Below, in pieces: positions 15,576 to 23,472 of a stretch of DNA of 23,690 nucleotides (the stretch's first letter is position 1; each line of letters opens with the position of its first letter). The notes beneath the pieces are model-generated. The model was not told the DNA's origin and made no database searches. It saw nothing but the letters and a program-made list of their open reading frames with translations. A program made the translations under genes and the position numbers. Source of the stretch: an uncultured Paracoccaceae bacterium (lineage in GTDB: Bacteria > Pseudomonadota > Alphaproteobacteria > Rhodobacterales > Rhodobacteraceae); NCBI GenBank assembly GCA_937952085.1, contig CALFYQ010000289.1, positions 1-23,690 on the forward strand. The letters are read 5' to 3'.

Positions 15576-16565
15576 TCATGTGACCCAACCGCCATCGACC
15601 GCGAGGATATGGTCGAGCGCCGCCGCCACCGCCCCGGCATCGCCGACGATCTCCCGGTGGCCGATTCCCGGCGTCGGCAGGAGCCGCGCGTTGGGCGCCT
15701 CGACGAAGCGTTCGGCGTGGCTGAACGGGACCGAGCCGTCCTCCGGCGAGTGGACGACGAGGATCGCGGTCGGCCGGTCGGTCCAGATCCGGCGCGCGTC
15801 GAATTCCTCGATCGGCCGGCCGGCGGCCTTCGCGGCGCGGCGGAGGAGGCGGGCGCGAGCCTCGGGCGTCAGGCCGAGCGCGTCGGCCAGCTCCTCGATC
15901 GCTGCCGCCATGGCGGAGGGCGCGGCGAGGGCGACGAAGGCCCGCGGCGTGACGCCCTCGGCCGCCAGCACGCTCGCCACCGCGCCGCCGAAGCTGTGGG
16001 CGATCACATGATCGGGCGCGAGGCCGCGCGCTTCGAGCAGGGCGCGGACGGCCGCGGCGCCGCTCTCCGCGTCCGTCACCGCGCCGGAGGAGCGGCCGTG
16101 GGCCGGGAGGTCCACCGCCAGCGCGTCGTATCCGGCGGCGAGGAGCGGGCCGACGAAGGCCGCCATCGCCCGGCTATCCGCGGTCCAGCCATGGAGGAGG
16201 AGCGCGAGGCCGCGCCGCTCCGCCGGCGCCACGCGGAAGAGGTATCCGGAAAGCCGCCGGCGGCCGCGCCGCGTGGCGATCCGCTCGTCGATCCGCTCCG
16301 CCGCCTGCATCAGCCGCGCCGCCTCGCGGAGGAGCCGCCGCTCCTCCCGGCTGAAGCTGCGGGTGAGGGCGGGGCGGGAATAGAGGCCGTGGAGCGCCCA
16401 GGCGGCGGCCGCCGGCGAGAGGCGCGAGAGGCCGGCGAAGAAGAGCCGCGCCCAGGCCCAGCCGGACGACGCCCTGCCCAGCGCCTCGCTCAAGGCCGTC
16501 AACGCGGGCCGGGGAAAGACCCCGCCCGCGGCCGGGATCGCCCCCGGGGCGTTCCGTTCCGCCAT
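15576..16565 (-). CDS. Alpha/beta hydrolase
   Basis: A 329-residue protein from the ATG at 16565, preceded by GGTGG; a GTG at 16646 in the same frame would add 27 residues of less typical sequence. The hydrolase fold is marked by LLLHGWTADSRAM (123-134), AVDLPAHGRSSG, the nucleophile elbow AHSFGGA with Ser191, the acid in VVHSPEDGSVPF (Asp276) and the catalytic histidine in GIGHREIV (His303). The first residue of the elbow is Ala rather than the usual Gly. The N-terminal 110 residues are helical, basic and alanine-rich, as in bacterial hydrolases annotated only as alpha/beta family. The substrate, probably an ester, cannot be specified. A hairpin terminator follows the stop. It is separated by about 120 bases from the next upstream gene, so it is probably transcribed alone. 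Confidence 0.82.
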   Translation of the reverse strand: MAERNAPGAIPAAGGVFPRPALTALSEALGRASSGWAWARLFFAGLSRLSPAAAAWALHGLYSRPALTRSFSREERRLLREAARLMQAAERIDERIATRRGRRRLSGYLFRVAPAERRGLALLLHGWTADSRAMAAFVGPLLAAGYDALAVDLPAHGRSSGAVTDAESGAAAVRALLEARGLAPDHVIAHSFGGAVASVLAAEGVTPRAFVALAAPSAMAAAIEELADALGLTPEARARLLRRAAKAAGRPIEEFDARRIWTDRPTAILVVHSPEDGSVPFSHAERFVEAPNARLLPTPGIGHREIVGDAGAVAAALDHILAVDGGWVT

Positions 16566-16688
16566 TGCCGCCACCCGCTCGAGGCCCCGTTGGCCGGGGC
16601 TTGCCTCACGCTTGTGGATAACCCGGCGATGTGTCGGGCCCGTCACGGCGATTCGTCAGTTCGGCGACGCGGCGCCGGAGCCCTTCCG

Positions 16689-17525
16689 TCAGCCGAGAAG
16701 GGCGGCGGTGAGCGCGCTGTAGGGCTCGGCGAGCCCGTCGATCACGTCGAAATGGTGCTTGCCGACCTCTTCGTGCGCCGCCGTGGCGGCGCCGAGCCCG
16801 GCCCAGACATTGGCGAGAAGCGCGTTCTGCCGCCGAAATTCCTGCCGCTCCGCCGCGCCGACCCAGCAGAGAAGCCGCGCGCCCGCCCGCGGGGCGCGGA
16901 GCGCCGGGCTTTCCGCCGCCGCCTCCGCCGCGTCGAGCCGGAGATCGGCGTTCATCGCGGTCCGGAGCAGCGGCCGGAGGTCATGGACGCCGGAGAGGGA
17001 GACGACCCGCGCCACCCGCGCCGCCACCTCTTCCGGCAGCGGCCCCTCGGCGCAGACCATCCGGGTGACGAGATGCCCGCCCGCCGAGTGCCCGGTGAGC
17101 CTGAGCGGCCCCGGAATCCGGCGCGCTGCGAAGGCGATCGCCTGCGCCGCTTCCTGCGTGATGGTCGAGATCCGCGCCGCGGGCGCCAGCGTGTAGGAAG
17201 GCATGACGACGGCCCAGCCGCGGGCGAGCGGCCCTGCCGCGAGATGCGACCAGGTGGACTTGTCGAAGGCCCGCCAGTACCCGCCATGGACGAAGACGAC
17301 GAGGCCCTCGGCCGCGCCTTCCGGGTGGAAGAGGTCGAGCGTCCGGCGCGGCTCCGTGCCGTAGGCGATGTCGAGCTCCGCCCGCGCGCCGAGCCCTTCG
17401 CGGAAGGCGGCGGCCGCCGCCGCCCAGCGCGGCGGATACTCGGCCGCGCCGTCGATATGGGCCCCGTTGGCGTAGGCGTCGTCCCAGTCGGCGATGCGCG
17501 TCTCTTCCATGCTCCGGCCCTTCAT
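16689..17525 (-). CDS. Alpha/beta hydrolase, kynurenine-formamidase/esterase-like
   Basis: A 278-residue protein. Its ATG at 17525 forms an ATGA overlap with the stop of the TraB/GumN gene; an alternative ATG at 17510 gives 273 residues. Motifs: HGGYWRAFDK (80-89), the HGGYW oxyanion-hole signature of the hormone-sensitive-lipase and kynurenine formamidase type; the elbow GHSAGGH with Ser147; a probable catalytic acid in VGAAERQEFRRQ (Glu226); and the histidine in GKHHFDVIDGL (His257 or His258). This family hydrolyses small esters or formamides; a tryptophan-degradation role is possible but not supported by neighbours, which lack kynureninase or tryptophan dioxygenase. It is the second gene of a two-gene transcript with the TraB-like gene. 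Confidence 0.83.
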   Translation of the reverse strand: MKGRSMEETRIADWDDAYANGAHIDGAAEYPPRWAAAAAAFREGLGARAELDIAYGTEPRRTLDLFHPEGAAEGLVVFVHGGYWRAFDKSTWSHLAAGPLARGWAVVMPSYTLAPAARISTITQEAAQAIAFAARRIPGPLRLTGHSAGGHLVTRMVCAEGPLPEEVAARVARVVSLSGVHDLRPLLRTAMNADLRLDAAEAAAESPALRAPRAGARLLCWVGAAERQEFRRQNALLANVWAGLGAATAAHEEVGKHHFDVIDGLAEPYSALTAALLG

Positions 17526-18511
17526 TCCACCCGCGTCACCGCGTAGCCCGCCGCGCGGAGGAGCGCCACCAGCCCCTCCTCGCCCGGAAGGTGCAGCGCG
17601 CCGACCGCGATCATCGCACCGCCCTTCGTCAACTCCGCCGCCGCGCGTTCCGCCATCCGGCGGTTCCGCTCCGCGGCCACGATGCGCCAGACGTTGTCCA
17701 CCATCTCGTCCGTCACCAGGTCCGGCGCCTGGAGCCGCGCCATGGCGAGGCTCAGCTCCCAGATCATCATCGGCCGTTCGGCGGCGTAAAAGCTGCGGAA
17801 GGTCTCGTACTGGTCCTCCGCGCTTACCGGCGCGGCGAGGGCGAGGCGGATCGCGTCCCGCTGATCCTTGTCCGGCCAGCCGTCGAGCGCCTCGACCTGC
17901 TCGCGCCAGGTCTCGAGCCCGATCACCGCCGCGCCGCCCGCCTCGGCCGCGCGGGCGATCCTCATGTCGAGGATCGGCGCGCCGCGGGCCGCGGCCGCCG
18001 CCGCGCAGGGCGGCGTCGAGAGCATGGCGTTGAGGAGCCAGGGCCGCATCCGCTCCGCCGCCGCGCGCGGGAGGCCGAGCGCCGCGAAGCGTTCTTCGGC
18101 GCGGGCCGCAAGGTCGGGCGTCAGCCAGCCGGCGAAGGGTTCGGGCGCGGGGAGGAGAATGAGGGAGGGGTCGGCCCGCATCGCCGCCTGCATCGCCGCC
18201 TGCTCCGCCTCGGTGATCTCCACCATCAGCACGCGCGCGCGCTTCGCCGCCGAGAGCGCGGTCGCCTCCACGCGGCCAAGCGGCTCGACCGAGTGGAAGG
18301 TGCCGAAGAGATGGGAGGGCGGAACGCCCGCCCGCTCGACCTTCCAGAGCAGGCCCCGCGCGTTCGGCGCCGCCGCTTCCGCCGCCTCCGCCGCCGCATA
18401 AACGGCCGGATTCTCCGCGGCGAAGGAGGCCGAGACATCGGTGCCCGCGCATTGCGCCCGGAGCGGGCCGGCGAGGAGAAGCGCGGCGAGGAGGACGGCG
18501 ATGCGGATCAT
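17522..18511 (-). CDS. TraB/GumN family protein, secreted
   Basis: A 329-residue protein from the ATG at 18511, with GGAG six bases upstream; the frame is open for 28 more codons without a better start. The N-terminus is a signal peptide (MIRIAVLLAALLLAGPLRAQ). TraB/GumN landmarks are GLLWKVERAGVPPSHLFGTFHSVEPLGR near the start, with the GTFH motif; the P-A-E-R-MRPWLL segment; GLETWREQVEALDGW; and the C-terminal VGALHLPGEEGLVALLRAAGY carrying GALH. These two histidine motifs are characteristic of the family, a Tiki-like fold thought to act as periplasmic or membrane-associated metalloproteases, though bacterial substrates are not established. It overlaps the following hydrolase by four bases. 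Confidence 0.85.
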   Translation of the reverse strand: MIRIAVLLAALLLAGPLRAQCAGTDVSASFAAENPAVYAAAEAAEAAAPNARGLLWKVERAGVPPSHLFGTFHSVEPLGRVEATALSAAKRARVLMVEITEAEQAAMQAAMRADPSLILLPAPEPFAGWLTPDLAARAEERFAALGLPRAAAERMRPWLLNAMLSTPPCAAAAAARGAPILDMRIARAAEAGGAAVIGLETWREQVEALDGWPDKDQRDAIRLALAAPVSAEDQYETFRSFYAAERPMMIWELSLAMARLQAPDLVTDEMVDNVWRIVAAERNRRMAERAAAELTKGGAMIAVGALHLPGEEGLVALLRAAGYAVTRVE

Positions 18512-18647
18512 GAAGGGCTCCGGCTGAAACCGGCGGAAGGCTCGCACGCCGCGCCGCGCCGGTCGAGCCTCACGGATCGAAGGCGGCGGGCGCATTCGAG
18601 ACGCCCGATTTGCGGCCGGATCGCCTGAGCGGGGTGAAGAAGGTCGA

Positions 18648-18671
18648 GCCCGCCCGCTTGGAGGGGCGGGC
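18648..18671 (-). terminator. GC hairpin downstream of the aminotransferase gene
   Basis: GCCCGCCC (18648-18655) pairs perfectly with GGGCGGGC (18664-18671) around an eight-base loop, 76 bases beyond the aminotransferase stop in the minus-strand direction. The following minus-strand bases (TCGACCTTCTTC) contain only scattered T residues. The surrounding region from 18512 to 18746 shows no gene. Confidence 0.35.
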
Positions 18672-18746
18672 GCGGCCCGGGCTGGTCGCCCGTGCCGGAA
18701 GGGATGGCGAGGGCTCGGCCCAGACCCGATCGGGCCGCCCGCCGCG

Positions 18747-19928
18747 CTACTGAACGTCCTTGAAGGCGCCGGCGATCCGCTCCATCGCCTCCTCCAGCAT
18801 CGGCCGCGCGCAGGCGAAGTTGAGGCGCATGAAGCCGGCGCCGCCCGGCCCGAAGCTGGCGCCGTGGTTGCAGATCACCTTCGCCTCGCGCTCGAAACGA
18901 CGGATGATCTCCGCGTCGTCCATGCCGGTTCCGTTGAAGTCGAGCCAGGAGAGATAGGTCGCGTCGAGCTTCACCGAGCGCACGCCGCGGAGCCGCTCGG
19001 CGACGAACCGGTCCACATAGTCCCGGTTGCCGCGGAGGTAGACGAGGAGCGCGTCGAGCCATTCCTCCCCCTCGTCATAGGCCGCCGTCGCCATCAGGTA
19101 GCCGAAGCGGTTGCTGGTCAGCATCCCGCAGCGCTCCATCTGGCGATGGAACTGACGCCGGAGTTCCGGGTTGGAGATGATGGCGTTGCCGGTATGGCCG
19201 CCGGCGAGATTGAAGGTCTTGGAGGAGGAGGTGAAGGTGACGGTCCGCGCCGCGATCTCGGGCGAGAGGGAGGCCAGCACCGTGTGCGGCCCCTCGAAGA
19301 CGAGGTCGTGATGGATCTCGTCCGACAGGATGAGGATGTCCCGCTCGACGCAGAATTCGGCGATCGCGGTCAGCTCCGCGCGGCTCCAGACCCGCCCCGC
19401 CGGGTTGTGCGGCGAGCAGAGGAGAAGCACGCGCGTCTTCGCGTCCACCGCCTTCGCCAGTCCTTCGAGGTCCATCTCGTAGCGGCCGTTCTCGTAGCGG
19501 AGGAGGTTGCCGACCAGCGTCAGCCCGTTGTTGCGGATCGCCGGCGCGAAGGGGTGATAGATCGGCTCCTGCAGGATCACCCCGTCGCCGGGCCGGCAAT
19601 AGGCCTGGAGCGCGAGGTTGACGCCATTGACGATCCCGGCCGTAGTGAGGATCCAACTCTCCTCGATATCCCAGCCATGACGCCGCCGCATCCACCCCTT
19701 GATCGCCTTCAGATAGTCGGAAGGGTCGCCGAAATATCCGTGGACGCCGTGCTCGGCCGCCTCGCGGATCACCCGGTTGACGGCGGGCGGCGCGGCGAAC
19801 TCCATGTCGGCCACCCACATCGGCAGCGCGCCGACGGCGTGGGAGCCGTAGCGGGAGGCGAGGGCGTCCCACTTCGCGCAATGGGTGCCGAGGCGGGGAA
19901 TCTGGCGGTCGAAGTCGAAATCGGTCAC
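18747..19928 (-). CDS. PLP-dependent aminotransferase/C-S lyase, MalY/PatB type
   Basis: A 393-residue fold-type I PLP enzyme. Visible features: the N-terminal ALPMWVADMEFAAPPAV signature of the MalY/PatB cystathionine beta-lyase subfamily; SPHNPAGRVW (172-181) with Asn175; SDEIHHDLVF (202-211) with Asp203 binding the PLP ring nitrogen; and SSSKTFNLAG with the Schiff-base lysine Lys237. The motif FMRLNFACAR provides the carboxylate-binding arginine. This group cleaves C-S bonds of cystathionine or cysteine conjugates, or transaminates. It starts with GTG (19926-19928) and a weak ribosome site. It is divergent from the pilin-like gene and, with an intergenic hairpin downstream, is probably a single-gene unit. 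The exact substrate is unclear. Confidence 0.88.
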   Translation of the reverse strand: MTDFDFDRQIPRLGTHCAKWDALASRYGSHAVGALPMWVADMEFAAPPAVNRVIREAAEHGVHGYFGDPSDYLKAIKGWMRRRHGWDIEESWILTTAGIVNGVNLALQAYCRPGDGVILQEPIYHPFAPAIRNNGLTLVGNLLRYENGRYEMDLEGLAKAVDAKTRVLLLCSPHNPAGRVWSRAELTAIAEFCVERDILILSDEIHHDLVFEGPHTVLASLSPEIAARTVTFTSSSKTFNLAGGHTGNAIISNPELRRQFHRQMERCGMLTSNRFGYLMATAAYDEGEEWLDALLVYLRGNRDYVDRFVAERLRGVRSVKLDATYLSWLDFNGTGMDDAEIIRRFEREAKVICNHGASFGPGGAGFMRLNFACARPMLEEAMERIAGAFKDVQ

Positions 19929-20091
19929 GGCGTCAGCTCATCGGGGAGGTTCGGATCCCGCTGCATCGCCCGGAATCGCGGCCGGCCGCAAGCGCTACGC
20001 AATTTCGCCGCATTCAAACGGCAGTCTGCTTCCGCTTCCATGACGCAGAGCCTCGCGTCGAAACTTGTTCGGGGCCATGAATTGAGGCCGC

Positions 20092-20406
20092 GTGATTAGG
20101 AAATTTCTCGCTGACCGGCGCGGCGTGACGAGCGCCGACTGGGTCGTGCTCACCGCAATGGTGGTGATCGCAGGCGTCGGCGTCGCCTACTTCATGCTCG
20201 GGCCGGACGGCGGCGTGACCGGCCTGATCGACGTGTTCAATCAGGAAGTTAACCAGAGCTCCTCGAACATCACCGGGGTCGGCGGCAGCGGCGGCGACCC
20301 GGCGCCCCCCTCTGGCGCGGCGACCAATCCATCGGGCGGCGACGGGCTCGACAGCGGCTCCGGCGGCGGCGGCGCGATCACCATCCCCGATTCGCCGCGC
20401 GGATGA
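20092..20406 (+). CDS. Flp/type IVb pilin-like small membrane protein with Gly/Ser-rich tail
   Basis: A 104-residue protein starting with GTG five bases after TGAGG. It opens with a short basic segment MIRKFLADRRG, then VTSADWVVLTAMVVIAGVGVAYFML, a single hydrophobic helix. This RRGVTSADWVVLT pattern resembles small Flp-pilin-like proteins of Rhodobacterales, where a prepilin-like peptide is followed by the helix that packs in the filament or membrane. The last 45 residues are Gly/Ser/Pro-rich and low-complexity (GGSGGDPAPPSG, SGSGGGGAITIPDSP), unusual for a plain Flp pilin. No tad or cpa secretion genes or prepilin peptidase are in view. Its stop overlaps the DUF4202 start (ATGA). Confidence 0.6.
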   Translation: MIRKFLADRRGVTSADWVVLTAMVVIAGVGVAYFMLGPDGGVTGLIDVFNQEVNQSSSNITGVGGSGGDPAPPSGAATNPSGGDGLDSGSGGGGAITIPDSPRG

Positions 20407-20981
20407 GCGACGGGATGGCGGAGGACCGGCTCTCGCGCGCGTTCGCCGCGATCGACGCCGCCAACGCCGCCGATCCGACTCTGGAGGAAGGCCGCCCGGC
20501 CGCGCTCCTCTACGGCGAGCGGATGAGCGCGGAGCTTGAACGGCTCCATCCGGAGGCCTCCGAACCCCTCAGGATCGCCGCGCGCGGCCAGCACGTGGAG
20601 CGCTGGCTGCTGCCGCGCGCGGACTATCCGCTCGGCCGCGAGGGCTATCTCGAATGGCGGCGGGAGCAGGGACGCCGTCACGCCGCCCGCGTCGGCGCGA
20701 TCATGGCCGAGGCGGGCTACGGCGCGGCGGAGATCGAGGCGGCCGGCCGGATGCTCCGCAAGGAGGCGATCAAGCGCGAGCCGGAGGCGCAGGCGCTCGA
20801 GGACGTGATCTGCTTCGTCTTCATCCGCTTCTACCTCGCGTCCTTCGCCGCGGGGCGGGACGCCGAGGCGCTTCGCAAGATCGTCTTCAAGACGGCCCGC
20901 AAGATGTCCGCCGAGGCCCGCGCCCGCGCCGCCGCCGAATTCGCCCTGCCGGCGGAGCTCGCGCTGGCCTTCGCCGGGTGA
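20403..20981 (+). CDS. DUF4202 family protein
   Basis: A 192-residue protein I recognise as DUF4202. Landmarks are AFAAIDAANAADPT near the N-terminus, LYGERMSAELERLHPEASE, then AARGQHVERWLLPRADYPLGREGYLEWRREQGRRHA and LLRKEAIK-like AGRMLRKEAIKREPEAQALEDVICFVF; the histidine- and aspartate-containing helices recall HD-type hydrolases, though no activity is established. It starts at an ATG overlapping the pilin-like gene's stop. The function is unknown, and coupling to a pilin-like gene may be incidental. Confidence 0.8.
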   Translation: MSDGMAEDRLSRAFAAIDAANAADPTLEEGRPAALLYGERMSAELERLHPEASEPLRIAARGQHVERWLLPRADYPLGREGYLEWRREQGRRHAARVGAIMAEAGYGAAEIEAAGRMLRKEAIKREPEAQALEDVICFVFIRFYLASFAAGRDAEALRKIVFKTARKMSAEARARAAAEFALPAELALAFAG

Positions 20982-21030
20982 GACCGCGGCTCGGCTTCGG
21001 CCGCGTCGCGTGGCTCGCAGCGATTTCGAG

Positions 21031-21047
21031 CCCATGATCGGCATGGG
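21031..21047. promoter_or_regulatory. Small dyad upstream of the YciI-like gene
   Basis: CCCATG and CATGGG flank a five-base spacer 43 bases before the TTG start of the next gene. It could be an operator or a leader hairpin; there is no supporting promoter sequence. Confidence 0.25.
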
Positions 21048-21089
21048 ACGGTCGGACGGGCAGCGCCGCCCGATGGAAGGAGCATCGCC

Positions 21090-21431
21090 TTGCAGAGATA
21101 CCTGATCTCCTTCGACGACGGCGCGATGGACCACATCTCCGAGGCGGACCTGCCGATGGTCGGCGAGGCGGCGCGCAGGGTTGTTCGCGCCGCCAGGGCC
21201 GCCGGGGTCTGGGTGTTCGGCTGCGGCGTCCACCGGCAGCAATCGGCGGTCGTCGCGACCGACGGGGCCGTAACCGCCGGGCCGGCGCGGGAGACGAAGG
21301 CCGTGATCGGCGGCTTCTCGATTGTCGACGTCGCTTCGCGCGACGAGGCGCTCGCCTGGGCGGCCCGGTTCGCGGAGGCCTGCCGGTGCCCGCAGGAGGT
21401 GCGCGAGATCATGTTCGACCCGGAATCCTGA
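21090..21431 (+). CDS. YciI-like (YCII-related domain) protein
   Basis: A 113-residue soluble protein starting with TTG, seven bases after AAGGAG (21077-21082), a clear ribosome site that decides this start. The fold is of the YCII-related/DGPF type: an N-terminal MQRYLISFDDG strand, a helix (residues about 20-40), a GCGVHRQQSAVVATDG hairpin, then FSIVDVASRDEALAWAARFAEAC and REIMFDP at the end. Such proteins are small dimeric ferredoxin-like folds, often in operons with ECF sigma factors, whose activity is not defined. It precedes the bufferin genes by about 150 bases, so it may or may not share their transcript. Confidence 0.72.
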   Translation: MQRYLISFDDGAMDHISEADLPMVGEAARRVVRAARAAGVWVFGCGVHRQQSAVVATDGAVTAGPARETKAVIGGFSIVDVASRDEALAWAARFAEACRCPQEVREIMFDPES

Positions 21432-21580
21432 ATGCGACCTGACCCGCGACCGCCGCGCCCGGCGCCAAGGGCGGGTTCCCCGGCGCGCCGCCAAGGCGAA
21501 GCGCGACCCCGCCTTTCCTCCCCGGGCTCGCCGCCCGGCCGGGTTCGCGTTATTCTTGCGGAAAGCGAAGGATCGAGGCG
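21432..21580 (+). promoter_or_regulatory. Leader region before the bufferin operon
   Basis: About 149 bases without a gene precede bufA. It includes a palindrome CCCGGCCGGG (21534-21543), a less GC-rich stretch CGTTATTCTTGCGG (21547-21560) that could hold a -10 element, and an AAGGA ribosome site (21568-21572) eight bases before the ATG. No standard ECF-type -35/-10 pair could be assigned. The operon promoter probably lies here. Confidence 0.35.
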
Positions 21581-21910
21581 ATGAAGACCACCCCTTCCAG
21601 GGCCGCGCTCGCGGTGCTCGCCGCCGCGGCGGCGGCCGTCGCCGGGCAGGCGGCGGCGCAGGGCGCCGGGGCGGAGCCGAAGCCGAAGGAGCGCTGCTTC
21701 GGCATCTCCAAGGCCGGGCAGAACGATTGCGGCGCCGGGCCCGGCACGACCTGCGCCGGCAGTTCGTGGATCGACTGGCAGGGCAACGCCTGGACCCTGG
21801 TGCCGGAGGGCGACTGCCTGAAATACGGCCGGGACGAAGACCCGAAGTTCCAGCTTCCGGGCGGGCGGAAGGGTGCGCTCACCGAGCTGGACCGCGACCT
21901 GCCGTCCTGA
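21581..21910 (+). CDS. bufA: Bufferin-type RiPP precursor peptide, DUF2282 family (BufA)
   Basis: A 109-residue secreted precursor. Residues 1-27 form a Sec signal peptide (MKTTPSRAALAVLAAAAAAVAG, likely cleavage after AAA near residue 26). The mature part begins with a Lys/Glu-rich linker, then the DUF2282 core: KERCFGISKAGQNDCGAG and TTCAGSSWIDWQGNAW. It has four cysteines, Cys39, Cys50, Cys58 and Cys79. In characterised bufferins of Caulobacter, cysteines of this core are converted by the MNIO enzyme into thiooxazole-type groups and the peptide chelates copper in the periplasm; that function is transferred here by family. After Cys79 there is a 30-residue tail ending LTELDRDLPS. It is followed after 13 bases by bufB. 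Confidence 0.9.
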   Translation: MKTTPSRAALAVLAAAAAAVAGQAAAQGAGAEPKPKERCFGISKAGQNDCGAGPGTTCAGSSWIDWQGNAWTLVPEGDCLKYGRDEDPKFQLPGGRKGALTELDRDLPS

Positions 21911-21923
21911 GCCGGGGCGGCGC

Positions 21924-22775
21924 GTGGCCGGCCTTCCCCCCTCCGCCGGGCTCTCCTTCAAGCCGGAGCATCGCGCCGCCATCGCAGACGGCGCGCCCGA
22001 GGTCGGCTTCTTCGAGGTCCATGCGGAGAATTACATGGTCGCTGGCGGGCCGCGGCTCCGGATGCTGGAGGAGGTGCGCGCGCGCTGGCCGCTCTCCCTC
22101 CACGGGATCGGGCTCTCGATCGGGGGCGAGGGGCGGCTCGACTGCGCCCATCTCGCCCGGCTCCGCGCGCTGGTGGAGCGGTTCCGCCCGGCTAGCTTTT
22201 CCGAACATCTCGCCTGGTCGAGCCATGAGGGCGTCTGGTTCGGCGATCTCCTGCCCTTCGCCTATGACGGGGCGGCGCTCGCCCGCGTTTCCGACCATGT
22301 GGCCGAGGCGCAGGAGGCGCTCGGCCTGCGCCTCCTCCTTGAGAACCCCTCCGCCTATGTCGCGCTCGGAGGCGGGACGATGGGGGAGATCGAATTCCTC
22401 GCCGAAGTGGCGGCGCGGACGGGCTGCGGCCTCCTTCTCGATCTCAACAACGTCTTCGTCTCGGCCGCCAATCTCGGTTTCGATGCGGCGGCGTATCTCG
22501 ACGCCTTCCCGGTCGATCTCGTCGGCGAGGTGCATCTCGCCGGCCATGCGTTTGAGACGGCTCCGGAGGGCGGCGCGCTCCTCCTCGACGCGCATGACCG
22601 GCAGGTGAGCGCGCCGGTCTGGGCGCTCTATGACCGCTTCCTCCGCCGCGCCGGCCCGCGCCCGACACTCGTGGAATGGGATGCTTCGCTGCCGCCGTTC
22701 GAGACCTTCCGCGACGAGGCGCGCCGCGTCGGCGCGGCGCTCCGGCGCGCGGCGGAGGCGCGCGATGCAGCCTGA
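21924..22775 (+). CDS. bufB: DUF692/MNIO multinuclear non-heme iron oxidase (BufB)
   Basis: A 283-residue enzyme of typical DUF692 length, starting with GTG 13 bases after bufA; an upstream ATG at 21873 lies inside bufA. It has a TIM-barrel fold with the iron-ligand pattern: ENY after FFEVH (29-37), SLHGIGLSIG with His60, FSEHLAWS with Glu94-His95, LLLENPSAY with Glu140, LLDLNNV with Asp173, EVHLAGH with His204 and His208, LLDAHDR with Asp222 and His224, and LVEWD with Glu251. These match residues ligating the iron cluster in MbnB-like MNIOs. The enzyme modifies peptide cysteines, using oxygen, with BufC as partner. The neighbouring DUF2282 peptide is the obvious substrate. It overlaps bufC by 11 bases. 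Confidence 0.93.
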   Translation: MAGLPPSAGLSFKPEHRAAIADGAPEVGFFEVHAENYMVAGGPRLRMLEEVRARWPLSLHGIGLSIGGEGRLDCAHLARLRALVERFRPASFSEHLAWSSHEGVWFGDLLPFAYDGAALARVSDHVAEAQEALGLRLLLENPSAYVALGGGTMGEIEFLAEVAARTGCGLLLDLNNVFVSAANLGFDAAAYLDAFPVDLVGEVHLAGHAFETAPEGGALLLDAHDRQVSAPVWALYDRFLRRAGPRPTLVEWDASLPPFETFRDEARRVGAALRRAAEARDAA

Positions 22776-23472
22776 GGGAGAGGCGGCGATGGCCGCCGCC
22801 CTCCTTGACCCGTCGGCCCCCGCGCCCGGCGGTCCGCGCTTCGCGGTCCATCGCAACAACGTCGTCGCCGGGCTGGCGGAGCGGCTCGGGGAGGCGTTCC
22901 CGCATGTGCGGCGGCAGGTCGGCGCGCGGTTCTTCCGCGCCATGGCCGTGGAGTTCGCCCGCGCCCGCCCGCCGCGGAGCCCGATCCCGACCGAATGGGG
23001 CGCCGAGTTTCCCGGCTGGCTTGAGGCGTTTCCGCCCGTCGCCGCCTATCCCTGGCTGCCGGATCTCGCCCGGCTCGAACGGGCGGAGCAGGAGGCGCTC
23101 CATGCGGCGGAGGCGGAGCCGCTTTCCGGCGCTGCGCTCGCCGGCCTCGCGCCGGAGGCGCTGGCCGCGCGCCGGCTCCGGCCGCACCCGGCCTTCCGCC
23201 TCGTCGTCTCCCGCTTCCCCATGGTCTCGATCCGCCGCGGCGCGGAGGCGCCGGACCTCTCCGCCGGCGAGGCCGCGCTCGTCCGCCGCGAAGGCGAGGC
23301 GGTTCTGGTCGAGCCGGTTCCGCCCGTCCGCGCCGCCTTCCTCGCCGCGCTCCTCGAAGCGCCCGTCCTCGGCGCCCTCGCCGAGGCCGCCGTCGATGGC
23401 GGCTTCGACCTTTCCGCCGAGCTTTCCCACGCTTTCGCCGCCGGCCTCGTCGCGGGGCTCGACCCGGCATGA
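22765..23472 (+). CDS. bufC: DUF2063 partner protein of the MNIO (BufC)
   Basis: A 235-residue protein from the ATG at 22765, preceded by GGAGG and overlapping the bufB stop by 11 bases; ATG 22789 is a shorter alternative. The N-terminal half is the DUF2063 domain: FAVHRNNVVAGLAERLGEAFPHVRR, then VGARFFRAMAVEFARARPP, EFPGWLEAF and PVAAYPWLPDLARLE. The C-terminal part is alanine-rich with a beta-rich segment around FRLVVSRFPMVSIRR, where BufC-type proteins carry a second domain. In the known system BufC brings the precursor to BufB and is required for modification. It overlaps the DoxX gene by an ATGA, so the four genes are translationally coupled. Confidence 0.9.
   Translation: MQPEGEAAMAAALLDPSAPAPGGPRFAVHRNNVVAGLAERLGEAFPHVRRQVGARFFRAMAVEFARARPPRSPIPTEWGAEFPGWLEAFPPVAAYPWLPDLARLERAEQEALHAAEAEPLSGAALAGLAPEALAARRLRPHPAFRLVVSRFPMVSIRRGAEAPDLSAGEAALVRREGEAVLVEPVPPVRAAFLAALLEAPVLGALAEAAVDGGFDLSAELSHAFAAGLVAGLDPA

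Noticed and set aside
15609..17546. A plus-strand frame of about 645 codons over two hydrolase genes
   Set aside because: It is a shadow of the two minus-strand alpha/beta hydrolases, both with catalytic motifs; the translation is charged low-complexity sequence.
20831..21982. A minus-strand frame of about 380 codons opposite the YciI-like gene and bufA
   Set aside because: It spans several plus-strand genes and intergenic DNA, has no ribosome site or motifs, and conflicts with the clear bufA reading.
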